Source: Lepidurus packardi (lineage: Eukaryota > Arthropoda > Branchiopoda > Notostraca > Triopsidae). From it: DNA of 64,000 nt. Made by a program: the position numbers and the translations under genes. The DNA is taken from assembly GCA_023053545.1 (NCBI GenBank), contig JAKZAN010000056.1:1-64000 (forward strand), written 5' to 3'. Numbering within the stretch: the first letter of the stretch is position 1; each line of letters starts with the position of its first letter. The notes under the pieces were generated by a model, which was not told where the DNA came from, did no database searches, and saw only the letters and a program-made list of their open reading frames with translations. Below are positions 42,011-58,435 of the stretch, in pieces.

Positions 42011-45000
42011 TGCGGACTGAATTATTTCCTTACGGACTGAATTAATTCTTTAGGATTGATTGAATTCCTTTCTTACCGAATTAATTCCTTACGGACTTAT
42101 TAATTCCTTACGGACTGAATTAATTCCTTACGGACTGAATTAATTCCTTACGGACTGAATTAATACCTTACGGACTGAATTAAATCCTTACGGACTGAAT
42201 TAATTCCTTACGGACTGAATTAATTCCTTACGGACTGAAATAATTCCTTACTGACTGAATTAATTCCTTACGGACTGAATTAATTCCTTACGGACTGAAT
42301 TAATTCCTTACGGACTTAATTAATTCCTTACGGACTTAATTAATTCCTTACGGTCTGAATTAATTCCGTACGGATTTTATTAACTACTTACGGACTGAAT
42401 TAATTCCTTACGGATTTAATTAATTCCTTACGGACTGAATTAATTCCTTACGGACTGAATTAATTCCTTACGGACTGAATTATTTCCTTACGGACTGAAT
42501 TAATTCTTTAGGATTGATTGAATTCCTTTCTTACCGAATTAATTCCTTACGGACTGAATTAATTCCTTACGGACTGAATTAATTCCTTACGGACTGAATT
42601 AATTCCTTACGGACTTAATTATTTCCTTACGGACTGAATTAATTCTTTAGGATTGATTGAATTCCTTTCTTACTGAATTAATTCCTTACGGACTGAATTA
42701 ATTCCTTACGGACTGAATTAATTCATTACCGACATAATTAAATCCTTACAGACCGAAATTATTCCTTATGGACTTAACTAATTCCGTAAGGAATGAATTA
42801 ATTAATTACGGACTGAAATAATTCCTTACGGACTGAATTAATTCCTTACGGACTGAATTAATTCCTTACGGACTAAATTAATTCCTTACGGACTTAATTA
42901 ATTCCTTACGGACTGAATTAATTCCTTACGGACTGAATTAATTCCTTATGGACTGAATTATTTCCTTACGGACTGAATTAATTCTTTAGGATTGATTGAA
43001 TTCCTTTCTTACCGAATTAATTCCTTACGGACTGAATTAATTCCTTACGGACTGAATTAATTCCTTATGGACTGAATTAATTCCTTACGGACTGAATTAA
43101 TTCCTTACGGACTGAATTAATACCTTACGGACTGAATTAAATCCTTACGGACTGAATTAATTCCTTACGGACTGAAATAATTCCTTACGGACTGAAATAA
43201 TTCCTTACTGACTGAATTAATTCCTTACGGACTGAATTAATTCCTTACGGACTGAATTAATTCCTTACGGACTTAATTAATTTCTTACGGACTTAATTAA
43301 TTCCTTACCTACTTAATTAATTCCTTACGGTCTGAATTAATTCCGTACGGATTTTATTAACTACTTACGGACTGAATTAATTCCTTACAGACTTAATTAA
43401 TTCCTTACGGACTGAATTAATTCCTTACGGACTGAATTAATTCCTTACGGACTGAATTATTTCCTTACGGACTGAATTAATTCTTTAGGATTGATTGAAT
43501 TCCTTTCTTACCGAATTAATTCCTTACGGACTGAATTAATTCCTTACGGACTGAATTAATTCCTTACGGACTGAATTAATTCCTTACGGACTTAATTATT
43601 TCCTTACGGACTGAATTAATTCTTTAGGATTGATTGAATTCCTTTCTTACTGAATTAATTCCTTACGGACTGAATTAATTCCTTTCGGACTGAATTAATT
43701 CATTACCGACATAATTAAATCCTTCCAGACTGAAATTATTCCTTATGGACTTAACTAATTCCGTAAGGAATGAATTAATTAATTACGGACTGAAATAATT
43801 CCTTACGGACTGAATTAATTCCTTACGGACTTAATTAATTCCTTATGGACTGAATTAATTCCTTACGGACTGAATTAATTCCTTACGGACTGAATTATTT
43901 CCTTACGGACTGAATTAATTCTTTAGGATTGATTGAATTCCTTTCTTACCGAATTAATTCCTTACGGACTGAATTAATTCCTTACGGACTGAATTAATTC
44001 CTTACGGACTGAATTAATTCCTTACGGACTTAATTAATTCCGTAAGGAATGAATTAATTAATTACGGACTGAAATAATTCCTTACGGACTGAATTAATTC
44101 CTTACGGACTTCATTAATTCCTTTCGGACTTAATTAATTCATTACGGACTTAATTAATTCCTTACGGACTTAATTAATTCTTTACGGACTTAATTAATTC
44201 CTTACGTACTTAATTAATTCCTTACGGTCTGAATAAATTCCGTACGGATTTTATTAACTACTTACGGACTGAATTAATTCCTTACGGACTGAATTAATTC
44301 CTTACGGACTGAATTAATTCCTTACGGACTGAATTAATACCTTACGGACTGAATTAAATCCTTACGGACTGAATTAATTCCTTACGGACTGAATTAATTC
44401 CTTACGGACTGAAATAATTCCTTACTGACTGAATTAATTCCTTACGGACTGAATTAATACCTTACGGACTGAATTAATTCCTTACGTACTTAATTAATTC
44501 CTTACGGACTTAATTAATTCCTTACGTACTTAATTAATTCCTTACGGTCTGAATTAATTCCGTACGTATTTTATTAACTACTTACGGACTGAATTAATTC
44601 CTTACGGACTTAATTAAATCCTTACGGACTGAATTAATTCCTTACGGACTGAATTAATTCCTTACGGACTGAATTAATTCCTTACGGACTTAATTATTTC
44701 CTTACGGACTGAATTAATTCTTTAGGATTGATTGAATTCCTTTCTTACTGAATTAATTCCTTACGGACTGAATTAATTCATTACCGACATAATTAAATCC
44801 TTACAGACTGAAATTATTCCTTATGGACTTAACTAATTCCGTAAGGAATGAATTAATTCCTTACGGACTGAATTAATTCCTTACGGACTGAATTAATTCC
44901 TTACGGACTTAATTAATTCCTTACGGACTTAATTAATTCCTTACCTACTTAATTAATTCCTTACGGTCTGAATTAATTCCGTACGGATTTTATTAACTAC

Positions 45001-47169
45001 TTACGGACTGAATTAATTCCTTACGGACTTAATTAATTCCTTACGGACTGAATTAATTCCTTACGGACTGAATTAATTCCTTACGGACTGAATTAATTCT
45101 TTAGGATTGATTGAATTCCTTTCTTACCGAATTAATTCCTTACGGACTGAATTAATTCCTTACGGACTGAATTAATTCCTTACGGACTGAATTAATTCCT
45201 TACGGACTTAATTATTTCCTTACGGACTGAATTAATTCTTTAGGATTGATTGAATTCCTTACGTACTGAATTAATTCCTTACGGACTGAATTAATTCCTT
45301 TCGGACTGAATTAATTCATTACCGACATAATTAAATCCTTACAGACTGAAATTATTCCTTATGGACTTAACTAATTCCGTAAGGAATGAATTAATTAATT
45401 ACGGACTGAAATAATTCCTTACGGACTGAATTAATTCCTTACGGACTTAATTAATTCCTTATGGACTGAATTAATTCCTTACGGACTGAATTAATTCCTT
45501 ACGGACTGAATTATTTCCTTACGGACTGAACTAATTCTTTAGGATTGATTGAAATCCTTTCTTACCGAATTAATTCCTTACGGACTGAATTAATTCCTTA
45601 CGGACTGAATTAATTCCTTACGGACTTAATTAATTCCGTAAGGAATGAATTAATTAATTACGGACTGAAATAATTCCTTACGGACTGAATTAATTCCTTA
45701 CGGACTTCATTAATTCCTTTCGGACTTAATTAATTCATTACGGACTTAATTAATTCCTTACGGACTTAATTAATTCTTTACGGACTTAATTAATTCCTTA
45801 CGTACTTAATTAATTCCTTACGGTCTGAATAAATTCCGTACGGATTTTATTAACTACTTACGGACTGAATTAATTCCTTACGGACTGAATTAATTCCTTA
45901 CGGACTGAATTAATTCCTTACGGACTGAATTAATACCTTACGGACTGAATTAAATCCTTACGGACTGAATTAATTCCTTACGGACTGAATTAATTCCTTA
46001 CGGACTGAAATAATTCCTTACTAACTGAATTAATTCCTTACGGACTGAATTAATTCCTTACGGACTGAATTAATTCCTTACGTACTTAATTAATTCCTTA
46101 CTGACTTAATTAATTCCTTACGTACTTAATTAATTCCTTACGGACTTAATTAATTCCTTACGGTCTGAATTAATTCCGTACGGATTTTATTAACTACTTA
46201 CGGACTGAATTAATTCCTTACGGACTTAATTAATTCCTTACGGACTGAATTAATTCCTTACGGACTGAATTAATTCCTTACGGACTGAATTATTTCCTTA
46301 CGGACTGAATTATTTCATTAGGATTGATTGAATTCCTTTCTTACCGAATTAATTCCTTACGGACTGAATTAATTCCTTACGGACTGAATTAATTCCTTAC
46401 GGACTTAATTATTTCCTTACGGACTGAATTAATTCTTTAGGATTGATTGAATTCCTTTCTTACTGAATTAATTCCTTACGGACTGAATTAATTCCTTTCG
46501 GACTGAATTAATTCATTACCGACATAATTAAATCCTTACAGACTGAAATTATTCCTTATGGACTTAACTAATTCCGTAAGGAATGAATTAATTAATTACG
46601 GACTGAATTAATTCCTTATGGACTGAATTAATTCCTTACGGACTGAATTAATTCCTTACGGACTGAATTATTTCCTTACGGACTGAATTAATTCTTTAGG
46701 ATTGATTGAATTCCTTTCTTACCGAATTAATTCCTTTCGGACTGAATTAATTCCTTACGGACTGAATTAATTCCTTACGGACTGAATTAATTCCTTGCGG
46801 ACTTAATTATTTCCTTACGGACTGAATTAATTCTTTAGGATTGATTGAATTCCTTTCTTACTGAATTAATTCCTTACGGACTGAATTAATTCATTACCGA
46901 CATAATTAAATCCTTACAGACTGAAATTATTCCTTATGGACTTAACTAATTCCGTAAGGAATGAATTAATTCCTTACGGACTGAATTAATTCCTTACGGA
47001 CTGAATTAATTCCTTACGGACTTAATTAATTCCTTACGTACTTAATTAATTCCTTACGGTCTGAATTAATTCCGTACGGATTTTATTAACTACTTACGGA
47101 CTGAATTAATTCCTTACGGACTTAATTAATTCCTTACGGACTGAATTAATTCCTTACGGACTGAATTAA

Positions 47170-50100
47170 TTCCTTACGGACTGAATTATTTCCTTACGGA
47201 CTGAATTAATTCTTTAGGATTGATTGAATTCCTTTCTTACCGAATTAATTAATTACGGACTGAATTAATTCCTTACGGACTGAATTAATTCCTTTCGGAC
47301 TTAATCATTTCCTTACGGACTGAATTAATTCTTTAGGATTGATTGAATTCCTTTCTTACTGAATTAATTCCTTACGGACTGAATTAATTCATTACCGACA
47401 TAATTAAATCCTTACAGACTGAAATTATTCCTTATGGACTTAACTAATTCCGTAAGGAATGAATTAATTAATTACGGACTGAAATAATTCCTTACGGACT
47501 GAATTAATTCCTTACGGACTGAACTAATTCCTTACGGACTGAATTAATTCCTTACGGACTTAATTAAGTCCTTACGTACTTAATTAATTCCTTACGGTCT
47601 GAATTAATTCCGTACGGATTTTATTAACTACTTACGGACTGAACTAATTCCTTACGGACTTAATTAATTCTTTACGGACTGAATTAATTCCTTACGGACT
47701 GAATTAATTCCTTACGGACTGAATTATTTCCTTACGGACTGAATTAATTCCTTACGGACTGAATTAATTCCTTACGGACTTAATTAAGTCCTTACGTACT
47801 TAATTAATTCCTTACGGTCTGAATTAATTCCGTACGGATTTTATTAACTACTTACGGACTGAATTAATTCCTTACGGACTTAATTAATTCCTTACGGACT
47901 GAATTAATTCCTTACGGACTGAATTAATTCCTTACGGACTGAATTAATTAGTTACGGACTGAATTAATTCCTTACGGACTTAATTAATTCCTTACGGACT
48001 GAATTAATTCCTTACGGACTGAATTAATTCCTTACGGACTGAATTATTTCCTTACGGACTGAATTAATTCTTTAGGATTGATTGAATTCCTTTCTTACCG
48101 AATTAATTCCTTACATACTGAATTAATTAATTACGGACTGAATTAATTCCTTACGGACTTAATTAATTCCGTAAGGAATGAATTAATTAATTACGGACTG
48201 AAATAATTCCTTACGGACTGAATTAATTCCTTACGGACTTCATTAATTCCTTTCGGACTTAATTAATTCATTACGGACTTAATTAATTCCTTACGGACTT
48301 AATTAATTCCGTAAGGAATGAATTAATTAATTACGGACTGAAATAATTCCTTACGGACTGAATTAATCACTTACGGACTTAATTAATATCCTTAATTAAT
48401 TCCTTACGGACTGAATTAATTTCATACGGACTGAATTAATTCCTTAGGGACTGAATTAATTCCTTACGTACATAATTAATTCCTTACGGTCTGAATTAAT
48501 TCCGTACGGATTTTATTAATTACTTACGGACTGAATTAATTCCTTACGGATTTAATTAATTCCTTATGGACTGAATTAATTCCTTACGGACTGAATTAAT
48601 TCCTTACGGACTGAATTATTTCCTTACGGACTGAATTAATTCTTTAGGATTGATTGAATTCCTTTCTTACCGAATTAATTCCTTACGGACTGAATTAATT
48701 CCTTACGGACTGAATTAATTCCTTACGGACTGAATTAATTCCTTACGGACTGAATTAATACCTTACGGACTGAATTAAATCCTTACGGACTGAATTAATT
48801 CCTTACGGACTGAAATAATTCCTTACTGACTGAATTAATTCCTTACGGACTGAATTAATTCCTTCCGGACTGAATTAATTCCTTACGGACTGAATTAATT
48901 CCTTACGGACTTAATTAATTCCTTACGTACTTAACTAATTCCTTACGGTCTGAATTAATTCCGTACGGATTTTATTAACTACTTACGGACTGAATTAATT
49001 CCTTACGGACTTAATTAATTCCTTACGGACTGAATTAATTCCTTACGGACTGAATTAATTCCTTACGGACTGAATTATTTCCTTACGGACTGAATTAATT
49101 CTTTAGGATTGATTGAATTCCTTTCTTACCGAATTAATTCCTTACGGACTGAATTAATTCCTTACGGACTTAATTAATTCCGTAAGGAATGAGTTAATTA
49201 ATTACGGACTGAAATAATTCCTTACGGACTGAATTAATTCCTTACGGACTTCATTAATTCCTTTCGGACTTAATTAATTCATTACGGACTTAATTAATTC
49301 CTTACGGACTTAATTAATTCCTTACGGACTTAGTTAATTCCTTACGGTCTGAATAAATTCCGTACGGATTTTATTAACTACTTACGGACTGAATTAATTC
49401 CTTACGGACTTAATTAATTCCTTACGGACTGAATTAATTCCTTACGGACTGAATTAATTCCTTACGGACTGAATTATTTCCTTACGGACTGAATTAATTC
49501 TTTACGATTGATTGAATTCCTTTCTTACCGAATTAATTCCTTACGGACTGAATTAATTCCTTACGGACTGAATTAATTCCGTAAGGAATGAATTAATTAA
49601 TTACGGACTTAAATAATTCCTTACGGACTGAATTAATTCCTTACGGACTGAATTAATTCCTTACGGACTGAATTAATTCCTTACGGACTTAATTAATTCC
49701 TTACGGACTGAATTAATTTCTTACGGACTGAATTAATTCCTTACGGACTGAATTATTTCCTTACGGACTGAATTAATTCTTTAGGATTGATTGAATTCCT
49801 TTCTTACCGAATTAATTCCTTACATACTGAATTAATTAATTACGGACTGAATTAATTCCTTACGGACTTAATTAATTCCGTAAGGAATGAATTAATTAAT
49901 TACGGACTGAAATAATTCCTTACGGACTGAATTAATTCCTTACGGACTTCATTAATTCCTTTCGGACTTAATTAATTCATTACGGACTTAATTAATTCCT
50001 TACGGACTTAATTAATTCCGTAAGGAATGAATTAATTAATTACGGACTGAAATAATTCCTTACGGACTGAATTAATCACTTACGGACTTAATTAATATCC

Positions 50101-53100
50101 TTAATTAATTCCTTACGGACTGAATTAATTTCATACGGACTGAATTAATTCCTTAGGGACTGAATTAATTCCTTGCGGACTTAATTATTTCCTTACGGAC
50201 TGAATTAATTCTTTAGGATTGATTGAATTCCTTTCTTACTGAATTAATTCCTTACGGACTGAATTAATTCATTACCGACATAATTAAATCCTTACAGACT
50301 GAAATTATTCCTTATGGACTTAACTAATTCCGTAAGGAATGAATTAATTCCTTACGGACTGAATTAATTCCTTACGGACTGAATTAATTCCTTACGGACT
50401 TAATTAATTCCTTACGTACTTAATTAATTCCTTACGGTCTGAATTAATTCCGTACGGATTTTATTAACTACTTACGGACTGAATTAATTCCTTACGGACT
50501 TAATTAATTCTTTACGGACTGAATTAATTCCTTACGGACTGAATTAATTCCTTACGGACTGAATTATTTCCTTACGGACTGAATTAATTCTTTAGGATTG
50601 ATTGAATTCCTTTCTTACCGAATTAATTAATTACGGACTGAATTAATTCCTTACGGACTGAATTAATTCCTTTCGGACTTAATCATTTCCTTACGGACTG
50701 AATTAATTCTTTAGGATTGATTGAATTCCTTTCTTACTGAATTAATTCCTTACGGACTGAATTAATTCATTACCGACATAATTAAATCCTTACAGACTGA
50801 AATTATTCCTTATGGACTTAACTAATTCCGTAAGGAATGAATTAATTAATTACGGACTGAAATAATTCCTTACGGACTGAATTAATTCCTTACGGACTGA
50901 ACTAATTCCTTACGGACTGAATTAATTCCTTACGGACTTAATTAAGTCCTTACGTACTTAATTAATTCCTTACGGTCTGAATTAATTCCGTACGGATTTT
51001 ATTAACTACTTACGGACTGAACTAATTCCTTACGGACTTAATTAATTCTTTACGGACTGAATTAATTCCTTACGGACTGAATTAATTCCTTACGGACTGA
51101 ATTATTTCCTTACGGACTGAATTAATTCCTTACGGACTGAATTAATTCCTTACGGACTTAATTAAGTCCTTACGTACTTAATTAATTCCTTACGGTCTGA
51201 ATTAATTCCGTACGGATTTTATTAACTACTTACGGACTGAATTAATTCCTTACGGACTTAATTAATTCCTTACGGACTGAATTAATTCCTTACGGACTGA
51301 ATTAATTCCTTACGGACTGAATTAATTAGTTACGGACTGAATTAATTCCTTACGGACTTAATTAATTCCTTACGGACTGAATTAATTCCTTACGGACTGA
51401 ATTAATTCCTTACGGACTGAATTATTTCCTTACGGACTGAATTAATTCTTTAGGATTGATTGAATTCCTTTCTTACCGAATTAATTCCTTACATACTGAA
51501 TTAATTAATTACGGACTGAATTAATTCCTTACGGACTTAATTAATTCCGTAAGGAATGAATTAATTAATTACGGACTGAAATAATTCCTTACGGACTGAA
51601 TTAATTCCTTACGGACTTCATTAATTCCTTTCGGACTTAATTAATTCATTACGGACTTAATTAATTCCTTACGGACTTAATTAATTCCGTAAGGAATGAA
51701 TTAATTAATTACGGACTGAAATAATTCCTTACGGACTGAATTAATCACTTACGGACTTAATTAATATCCTTAATTAATTCCTTACGGACTGAATTAATTT
51801 CATACGGACTGAATTAATTCCTTAGGGACTGAATTAATTCCTTACGTACATAATTAATTCCTTACGGTCTGAATTAATTCCGTACGGATTTTATTAATTA
51901 CTTACGGACTGAATTAATTCCTTACGGATTTAATTAATTCCTTATGGACTGAATTAATTCCTTACGGACTGAATTAATTCCTTACGGACTGAATTATTTC
52001 CTTACGGACTGAATTAATTCTTTAGGATTGATTGAATTCCTTTCTTACCGAATTAATTCCTTACGGACTGAATTAATTCCTTACGGACTGAATTAATTCC
52101 TTACGGACTGAATTAATTCCTTACGGACTGAATTAATACCTTACGGACTGAATTAAATCCTTACGGACTGAATTAATTCCTTACGGACTGAAATAATTCC
52201 TTACTGACTGAATTAATTCCTTACGGACTGAATTAATTCCTTACGGACTGAATTAATTCCTTACGGACTGAATTAATTCCTTACGGACTTAATTAATTCC
52301 TTACGTACTTAACTAATTCCTTACGGTCTGAATTAATTCCGTACGGATTTTATTAACTACTTACGGACTGAATTAATTCCTTACGGACTTAATTAATTCC
52401 TTACGGACTGAATTAATTCCTTACGGACTGAATTAATTCCTTACGGACTGAATTATTTCCTTACGGACTGAATTAATTCTTTAGGATTGATTGAATTCCT
52501 TTCTTACCGAATTAATTCCTTACGGACTGAATTAATTCCTTACGGACTTAATTAATTCCGTAAGGAATGAGTTAATTAATTACGGACTGAAATAATTCCT
52601 TACGGACTGAATTAATTCCTTACGGACTTCATTAATTCCTTTCGGACTTAATTAATTCATTACGGACTTAATTAATTCCTTACGGACTTAATTAATTCCT
52701 TACGGACTTAGTTAATTCCTTACGGTCTGAATAAATTCCGTACGGATTTTATTAACTACTTACGGACTGAATTAATTCCTTACGGACTGAATTAATTTCT
52801 TACGGACTGAATTAATTCCTTACGGACTGAATTATTTCCTTACGGACTGAATTAATTCTTTAGGATTGATTGAATTCCTTTCTTACCGAATTAATTAATT
52901 ACGGACTGAATTAATTCCTTACGGACTGAATTAATTCCTTTCGGACTTAATCATTTCCTTACGGACTGAATTAATTCTTTAGGATTGATTGAATTCCTTT
53001 CTTACTGAATTAATTCCTTACGGACTGAATTAATTCATTACCGACATAATTAAATCCTTACAGACTGAAATTATTCCTTATGGACTTAACTAATTCCGTA

Positions 53101-56100
53101 AGGAATGAATTAATTAATTACGGACTGAAATAATTCCTTACGGACTGAATTAATTCCTTACGGACTGAACTAATTCCTTACGGACTGAATTAATTCCTTA
53201 CGGACTTAATTAAGTCCTTACGTACTTAATTAATTCCTTACGGTCTGAATTAATTCCGTACGGATTTTATTAACTACTTACGGACTGAACTAATTCCTTA
53301 CGGACTTAATTAATTCTTTACGGACTGAATTAATTCCTTACGGACTGAATTAATTCCTTACGGACTGAATTATTTCCTTACGGACTGAATTAATTCCTTA
53401 CGGACTGAATTAATTCCTTACGGACTTAATTAAGTCCTTACGTACTTAATTAATTCCTTACGGTCTGAATTAATTCCGTACGGATTTTATTAACTACTTA
53501 CGGACTGAATTAATTCCTTACGGACTTAATTAATTCCTTACGGACTGAATTAATTCCTTACGGACTGAATTAATTCCTTACGGACTGAATTAATTAGTTA
53601 CGGACTGAATTAATTCCTTACGGACTTAATTAATTCCTTACGGACTGAATTAATTCCTTACGGACTGAATTAATTCCTTACGGACTGAATTATTTCCTTA
53701 CGGACTGAATTAATTCTTTAGGATTGATTGAATTCCTTTCTTACCGAATTAATTCCTTACATACTGAATTAATTAATTACGGACTGAATTAATTCCTTAC
53801 GGACTTAATTAATTCCGTAAGGAATGAATTAATTAATTACGGACTGAAATAATTCCTTACGGACTGAATTAATTCCTTACGGACTTCATTAATTCCTTTC
53901 GGACTTAATTAATTCATTACGGACTTAATTAATTCCTTACGGACTTAATTAATTCCGTAAGGAATGAATTAATTAATTACGGACTGAAATAATTCCTTAC
54001 GGACTGAATTAATCACTTACGGACTTAATTAATATCCTTAATTAATTCCTTACGGACTGAATTAATTTCATACGGACTGAATTAATTCCTTAGGGACTGA
54101 ATTAATTCCTTACGTACATAATTAATTCCTTACGGTCTGAATTAATTCCGTACGGATTTTATTAATTACTTACGGACTGAATTAATTCCTTACGGATTTA
54201 ATTAATTCCTTATGGACTGAATTAATTCCTTACGGACTGAATTAATTCCTTACGGACTGAATTATTTCCTTACGGACTGAATTAATTCTTTAGGATTGAT
54301 TGAATTCCTTTCTTACCGAATTAATTCCTTACGGACTGAATTAATTCCTTACGGACTGAATTAATTCCTTACGGACTGAATTAATTCCTTACGGACTGAA
54401 TTAATACCTTACGGACTGAATTAAATCCTTACGGACTGAATTAATTCCTTACGGACTGAAATAATTCCTTACTGACTGAATTAATTCCTTACGGACTGAA
54501 TTAATTCCTTACGGACTGAATTAATTCCTTACGGACTGAATTAATTCCTTACGGACTTAATTAATTCCTTACGTACTTAACTAATTCCTTACGGTCTGAA
54601 TTAATTCCGTACGGATTTTATTAACTACTTACGGACTGAATTAATTCCTTACGGACTTAATTAATTCCTTACGGACTGAATTAATTCCTTACGGACTGAA
54701 TTAATTCCTTACGGACTGAATTATTTCCTTACGGACTGAATTAATTCTTTAGGATTGATTGAATTCCTTTCTTACCGAATTAATTCCTTACGGACTGAAT
54801 TAATTCCTTACGGACTTAATTAATTCCGTAAGGAATGAGTTAATTAATTACGGACTGAAATAATTCCTTACGGACTGAATTAATTCCTTACGGACTTCAT
54901 TAATTCCTTTCGGACTTAATTAATTCATTACGGACTTAATTAATTCCTTACGGACTTAATTAATTCCTTACGGACTTAGTTAATTCCTTACGGTCTGAAT
55001 AAATTCCGTACGGATTTTATTAACTACTTACGGACTGAATTAATTCCTTACGGACTTAATTAATTCCTTACGGACTGAATTAATTCCTTACGGACTGAAT
55101 TAATTCCTTACGGACTGAATTATTTCCTTACGGACTGAATTAATTCTTTACGATTGATTGAATTCCTTTCTTACCGAATTAATTCCTTACGGACTGAATT
55201 AATTCCTTACGGACTGAATTAATTCCGTAAGGAATGAATTAATTAATTACGGACTTAAATAATTCCTTACGGACTGAATTAATTCCTTACGGACTGAATT
55301 AATTCCTTACGGACTGAATTAATTCCTTACGGACTTAATTAATTCCTTACGGACTGAATTAATTTCTTACGGACTGAATTAATTCCTTACGGACTGAATT
55401 ATTTCCTTACGGACTGAATTAATTCTTTAGGATTGATTGAATTCCTTTCTTACCGAATTAATTCCTTACATACTGAATTAATTAATTACGGACTGAATTA
55501 ATTCCTTACGGACTTAATTAATTCCGTAAGGAATGAATTAATTAATTACGGACTGAAATAATTCCTTACGGACTGAATTAATTCCTTACGGACTTCATTA
55601 ATTCCTTTCGGACTTAATTAATTCATTACGGACTTAATTAATTCCTTACGGACTTAATTAATTCCGTAAGGAATGAATTAATTAATTACGGACTGAAATA
55701 ATTCCTTACGGACTGAATTAATCACTTACGGACTTAATTAATATCCTTAATTAATTCCTTACGGACTGAATTAATTTCATACGGACTGAATTAATTCCTT
55801 AGGGACTGAATTAATTCCTTGCGGACTTAATTATTTCCTTACGGACTGAATTAATTCTTTAGGATTGATTGAATTCCTTTCTTACTGAATTAATTCCTTA
55901 CGGACTGAATTAATTCATTACCGACATAATTAAATCCTTACAGACTGAAATTATTCCTTATGGACTTAACTAATTCCGTAAGGAATGAATTAATTCCTTA
56001 CGGACTGAATTAATTCCTTACGGACTGAATTAATTCCTTACGGACTTAATTAATTCCTTACGTACTTAATTAATTCCTTACGGTCTGAATTAATTCCGTA

Positions 56101-58435
56101 CGGATTTTATTAACTACTTACGGACTGAATTAATTCCTTACGGACTTAATTAATTCTTTACGGACTGAATTAATTCCTTACGGACTGAATTAATTCCTTA
56201 CGGACTGAATTATTTCCTTACGGACTGAATTAATTCTTTAGGATTGATTGAATTCCTTTCTTACCGAATTAATTAATTACGGACTGAATTAATTCCTTAC
56301 GGACTGAATTAATTCCTTTCGGACTTAATCATTTCCTTACGGACTGAATTAATTCTTTAGGATTGATTGAATTCCTTTCTTACTGAATTAATTCCTTACG
56401 GACTGAATTAATTCATTACCGACATAATTAAATCCTTACAGACTGAAATTATTCCTTATGGACTTAACTAATTCCGTAAGGAATGAATTAATTAATTACG
56501 GACTGAAATAATTCCTTACGGACTGAATTAATTCCTTACGGACTGAACTAATTCCTTACGGACTGAATTAATTCCTTACGGACTTAATTAAGTCCTTACG
56601 TACTTAATTAATTCCTTACGGTCTGAATTAATTCCGTACGGATTTTATTAACTACTTACGGACTGAACTAATTCCTTACGGACTTAATTAATTCTTTACG
56701 GACTGAATTAATTCCTTACGGACTGAATTAATTCCTTACGGACTGAATTATTTCCTTACGGACTGAATTAATTCCTTACGGACTGAATTAATTCCTTACG
56801 GACTTAATTAAGTCCTTACGTACTTAATTAATTCCTTACGGTCTGAATTAATTCCGTACGGATTTTATTAACTACTTACGGACTGAATTAATTCCTTACG
56901 GACTTAATTAATTCCTTACGGACTGAATTAATTCCTTACGGACTGAATTAATTCCTTACGGACTGAATTAATTAGTTACGGACTGAATTAATTCCTTACG
57001 GACTTAATTAATTCCTTACGGACTGAATTAATTCCTTACGGACTGAATTAATTCCTTACGGACTGAATTATTTCCTTACGGACTGAATTAATTCTTTAGG
57101 ATTGATTGAATTCCTTTCTTACCGAATTAATTCCTTACATACTGAATTAATTAATTACGGACTGAATTAATTCCTTACGGACTTAATTAATTCCGTAAGG
57201 AATGAATTAATTAATTACGGACTGAAATAATTCCTTACGGACTGAATTAATTCCTTACGGACTTCATTAATTCCTTTCGGACTTAATTAATTCATTACGG
57301 ACTTAATTAATTCCTTACGGACTTAATTAATTCCGTAAGGAATGAATTAATTAATTACGGACTGAAATAATTCCTTACGGACTGAATTAATCACTTACGG
57401 ACTTAATTAATATCCTTAATTAATTCCTTACGGACTGAATTAATTTCATACGGACTGAATTAATTCCTTAGGGACTGAATTAATTCCTTACGTACATAAT
57501 TAATTCCTTACGGTCTGAATTAATTCCGTACGGATTTTATTAATTACTTACGGACTGAATTAATTCCTTACGGATTTAATTAATTCCTTATGGACTGAAT
57601 TAATTCCTTACGGACTGAATTAATTCCTTACGGACTGAATTATTTCCTTACGGACTGAATTAATTCTTTAGGATTGATTGAATTCCTTTCTTACCGAATT
57701 AATTCCTTACGGACTGAATTAATTCCTTACGGACTGAATTAATTCCTTACGGACTGAATTAATTCCTTACGGACTGAATTAATACCTTACGGACTGAATT
57801 AAATCCTTACGGACTGAATTAATTCCTTACGGACTGAAATAATTCCTTACTGACTGAATTAATTCCTTACGGACTGAATTAATTCCTTACGGACTGAATT
57901 AATTCCTTACGGACTGAATTAATTCCTTACGGACTTAATTAATTCCTTACGTACTTAACTAATTCCTTACGGTCTGAATTAATTCCGTACGGATTTTATT
58001 AACTACTTACGGACTGAATTAATTCCTTACGGACTTAATTAATTCCTTACGGACTGAATTAATTCCTTACGGACTGAATTAATTCCTTACGGACTGAATT
58101 ATTTCCTTACGGACTGAATTAATTCTTTAGGATTGATTGAATTCCTTTCTTACCGAATTAATTCCTTACGGACTGAATTAATTCCTTACGGACTTAATTA
58201 ATTCCGTAAGGAATGAGTTAATTAATTACGGACTGAAATAATTCCTTACGGACTGAATTAATTCCTTACGGACTTCATTAATTCCTTTCGGACTTAATTA
58301 ATTCATTACGGACTTAATTAATTCCTTACGGACTTAATTAATTCCTTACGGACTTAGTTAATTCCTTACGGTCTGAATAAATTCCGTACGGATTTTATTA
58401 ACTACTTACGGACTGAATTAATTCCTTACGGACTT
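47170..58435. repeat. 5,646-bp super-HOR, tandem duplication
   Basis: Three independent markers give the same 5,646-bp offset. TCATTTCC lies at 47,305 and 52,951, and at 50,683 and 56,329. TAGTTAATT lies at 49,331 and 54,977, and at 52,709 and 58,355. CCTTACATACTG lies at 48,114 and 53,760, with further pairs at 49,823/55,469 and 51,492/57,138. Inside each copy the last marker is spaced 1,709, 1,669 and 2,268 bp. The two copies read almost base for base the same. One difference seen is CCTTCCGG at about 48,865, where the second copy has the normal CCTTACGG. The second copy stops matching near 58,435, where another 1,709-bp subunit follows (marker at 58,847). Confidence 0.88.
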
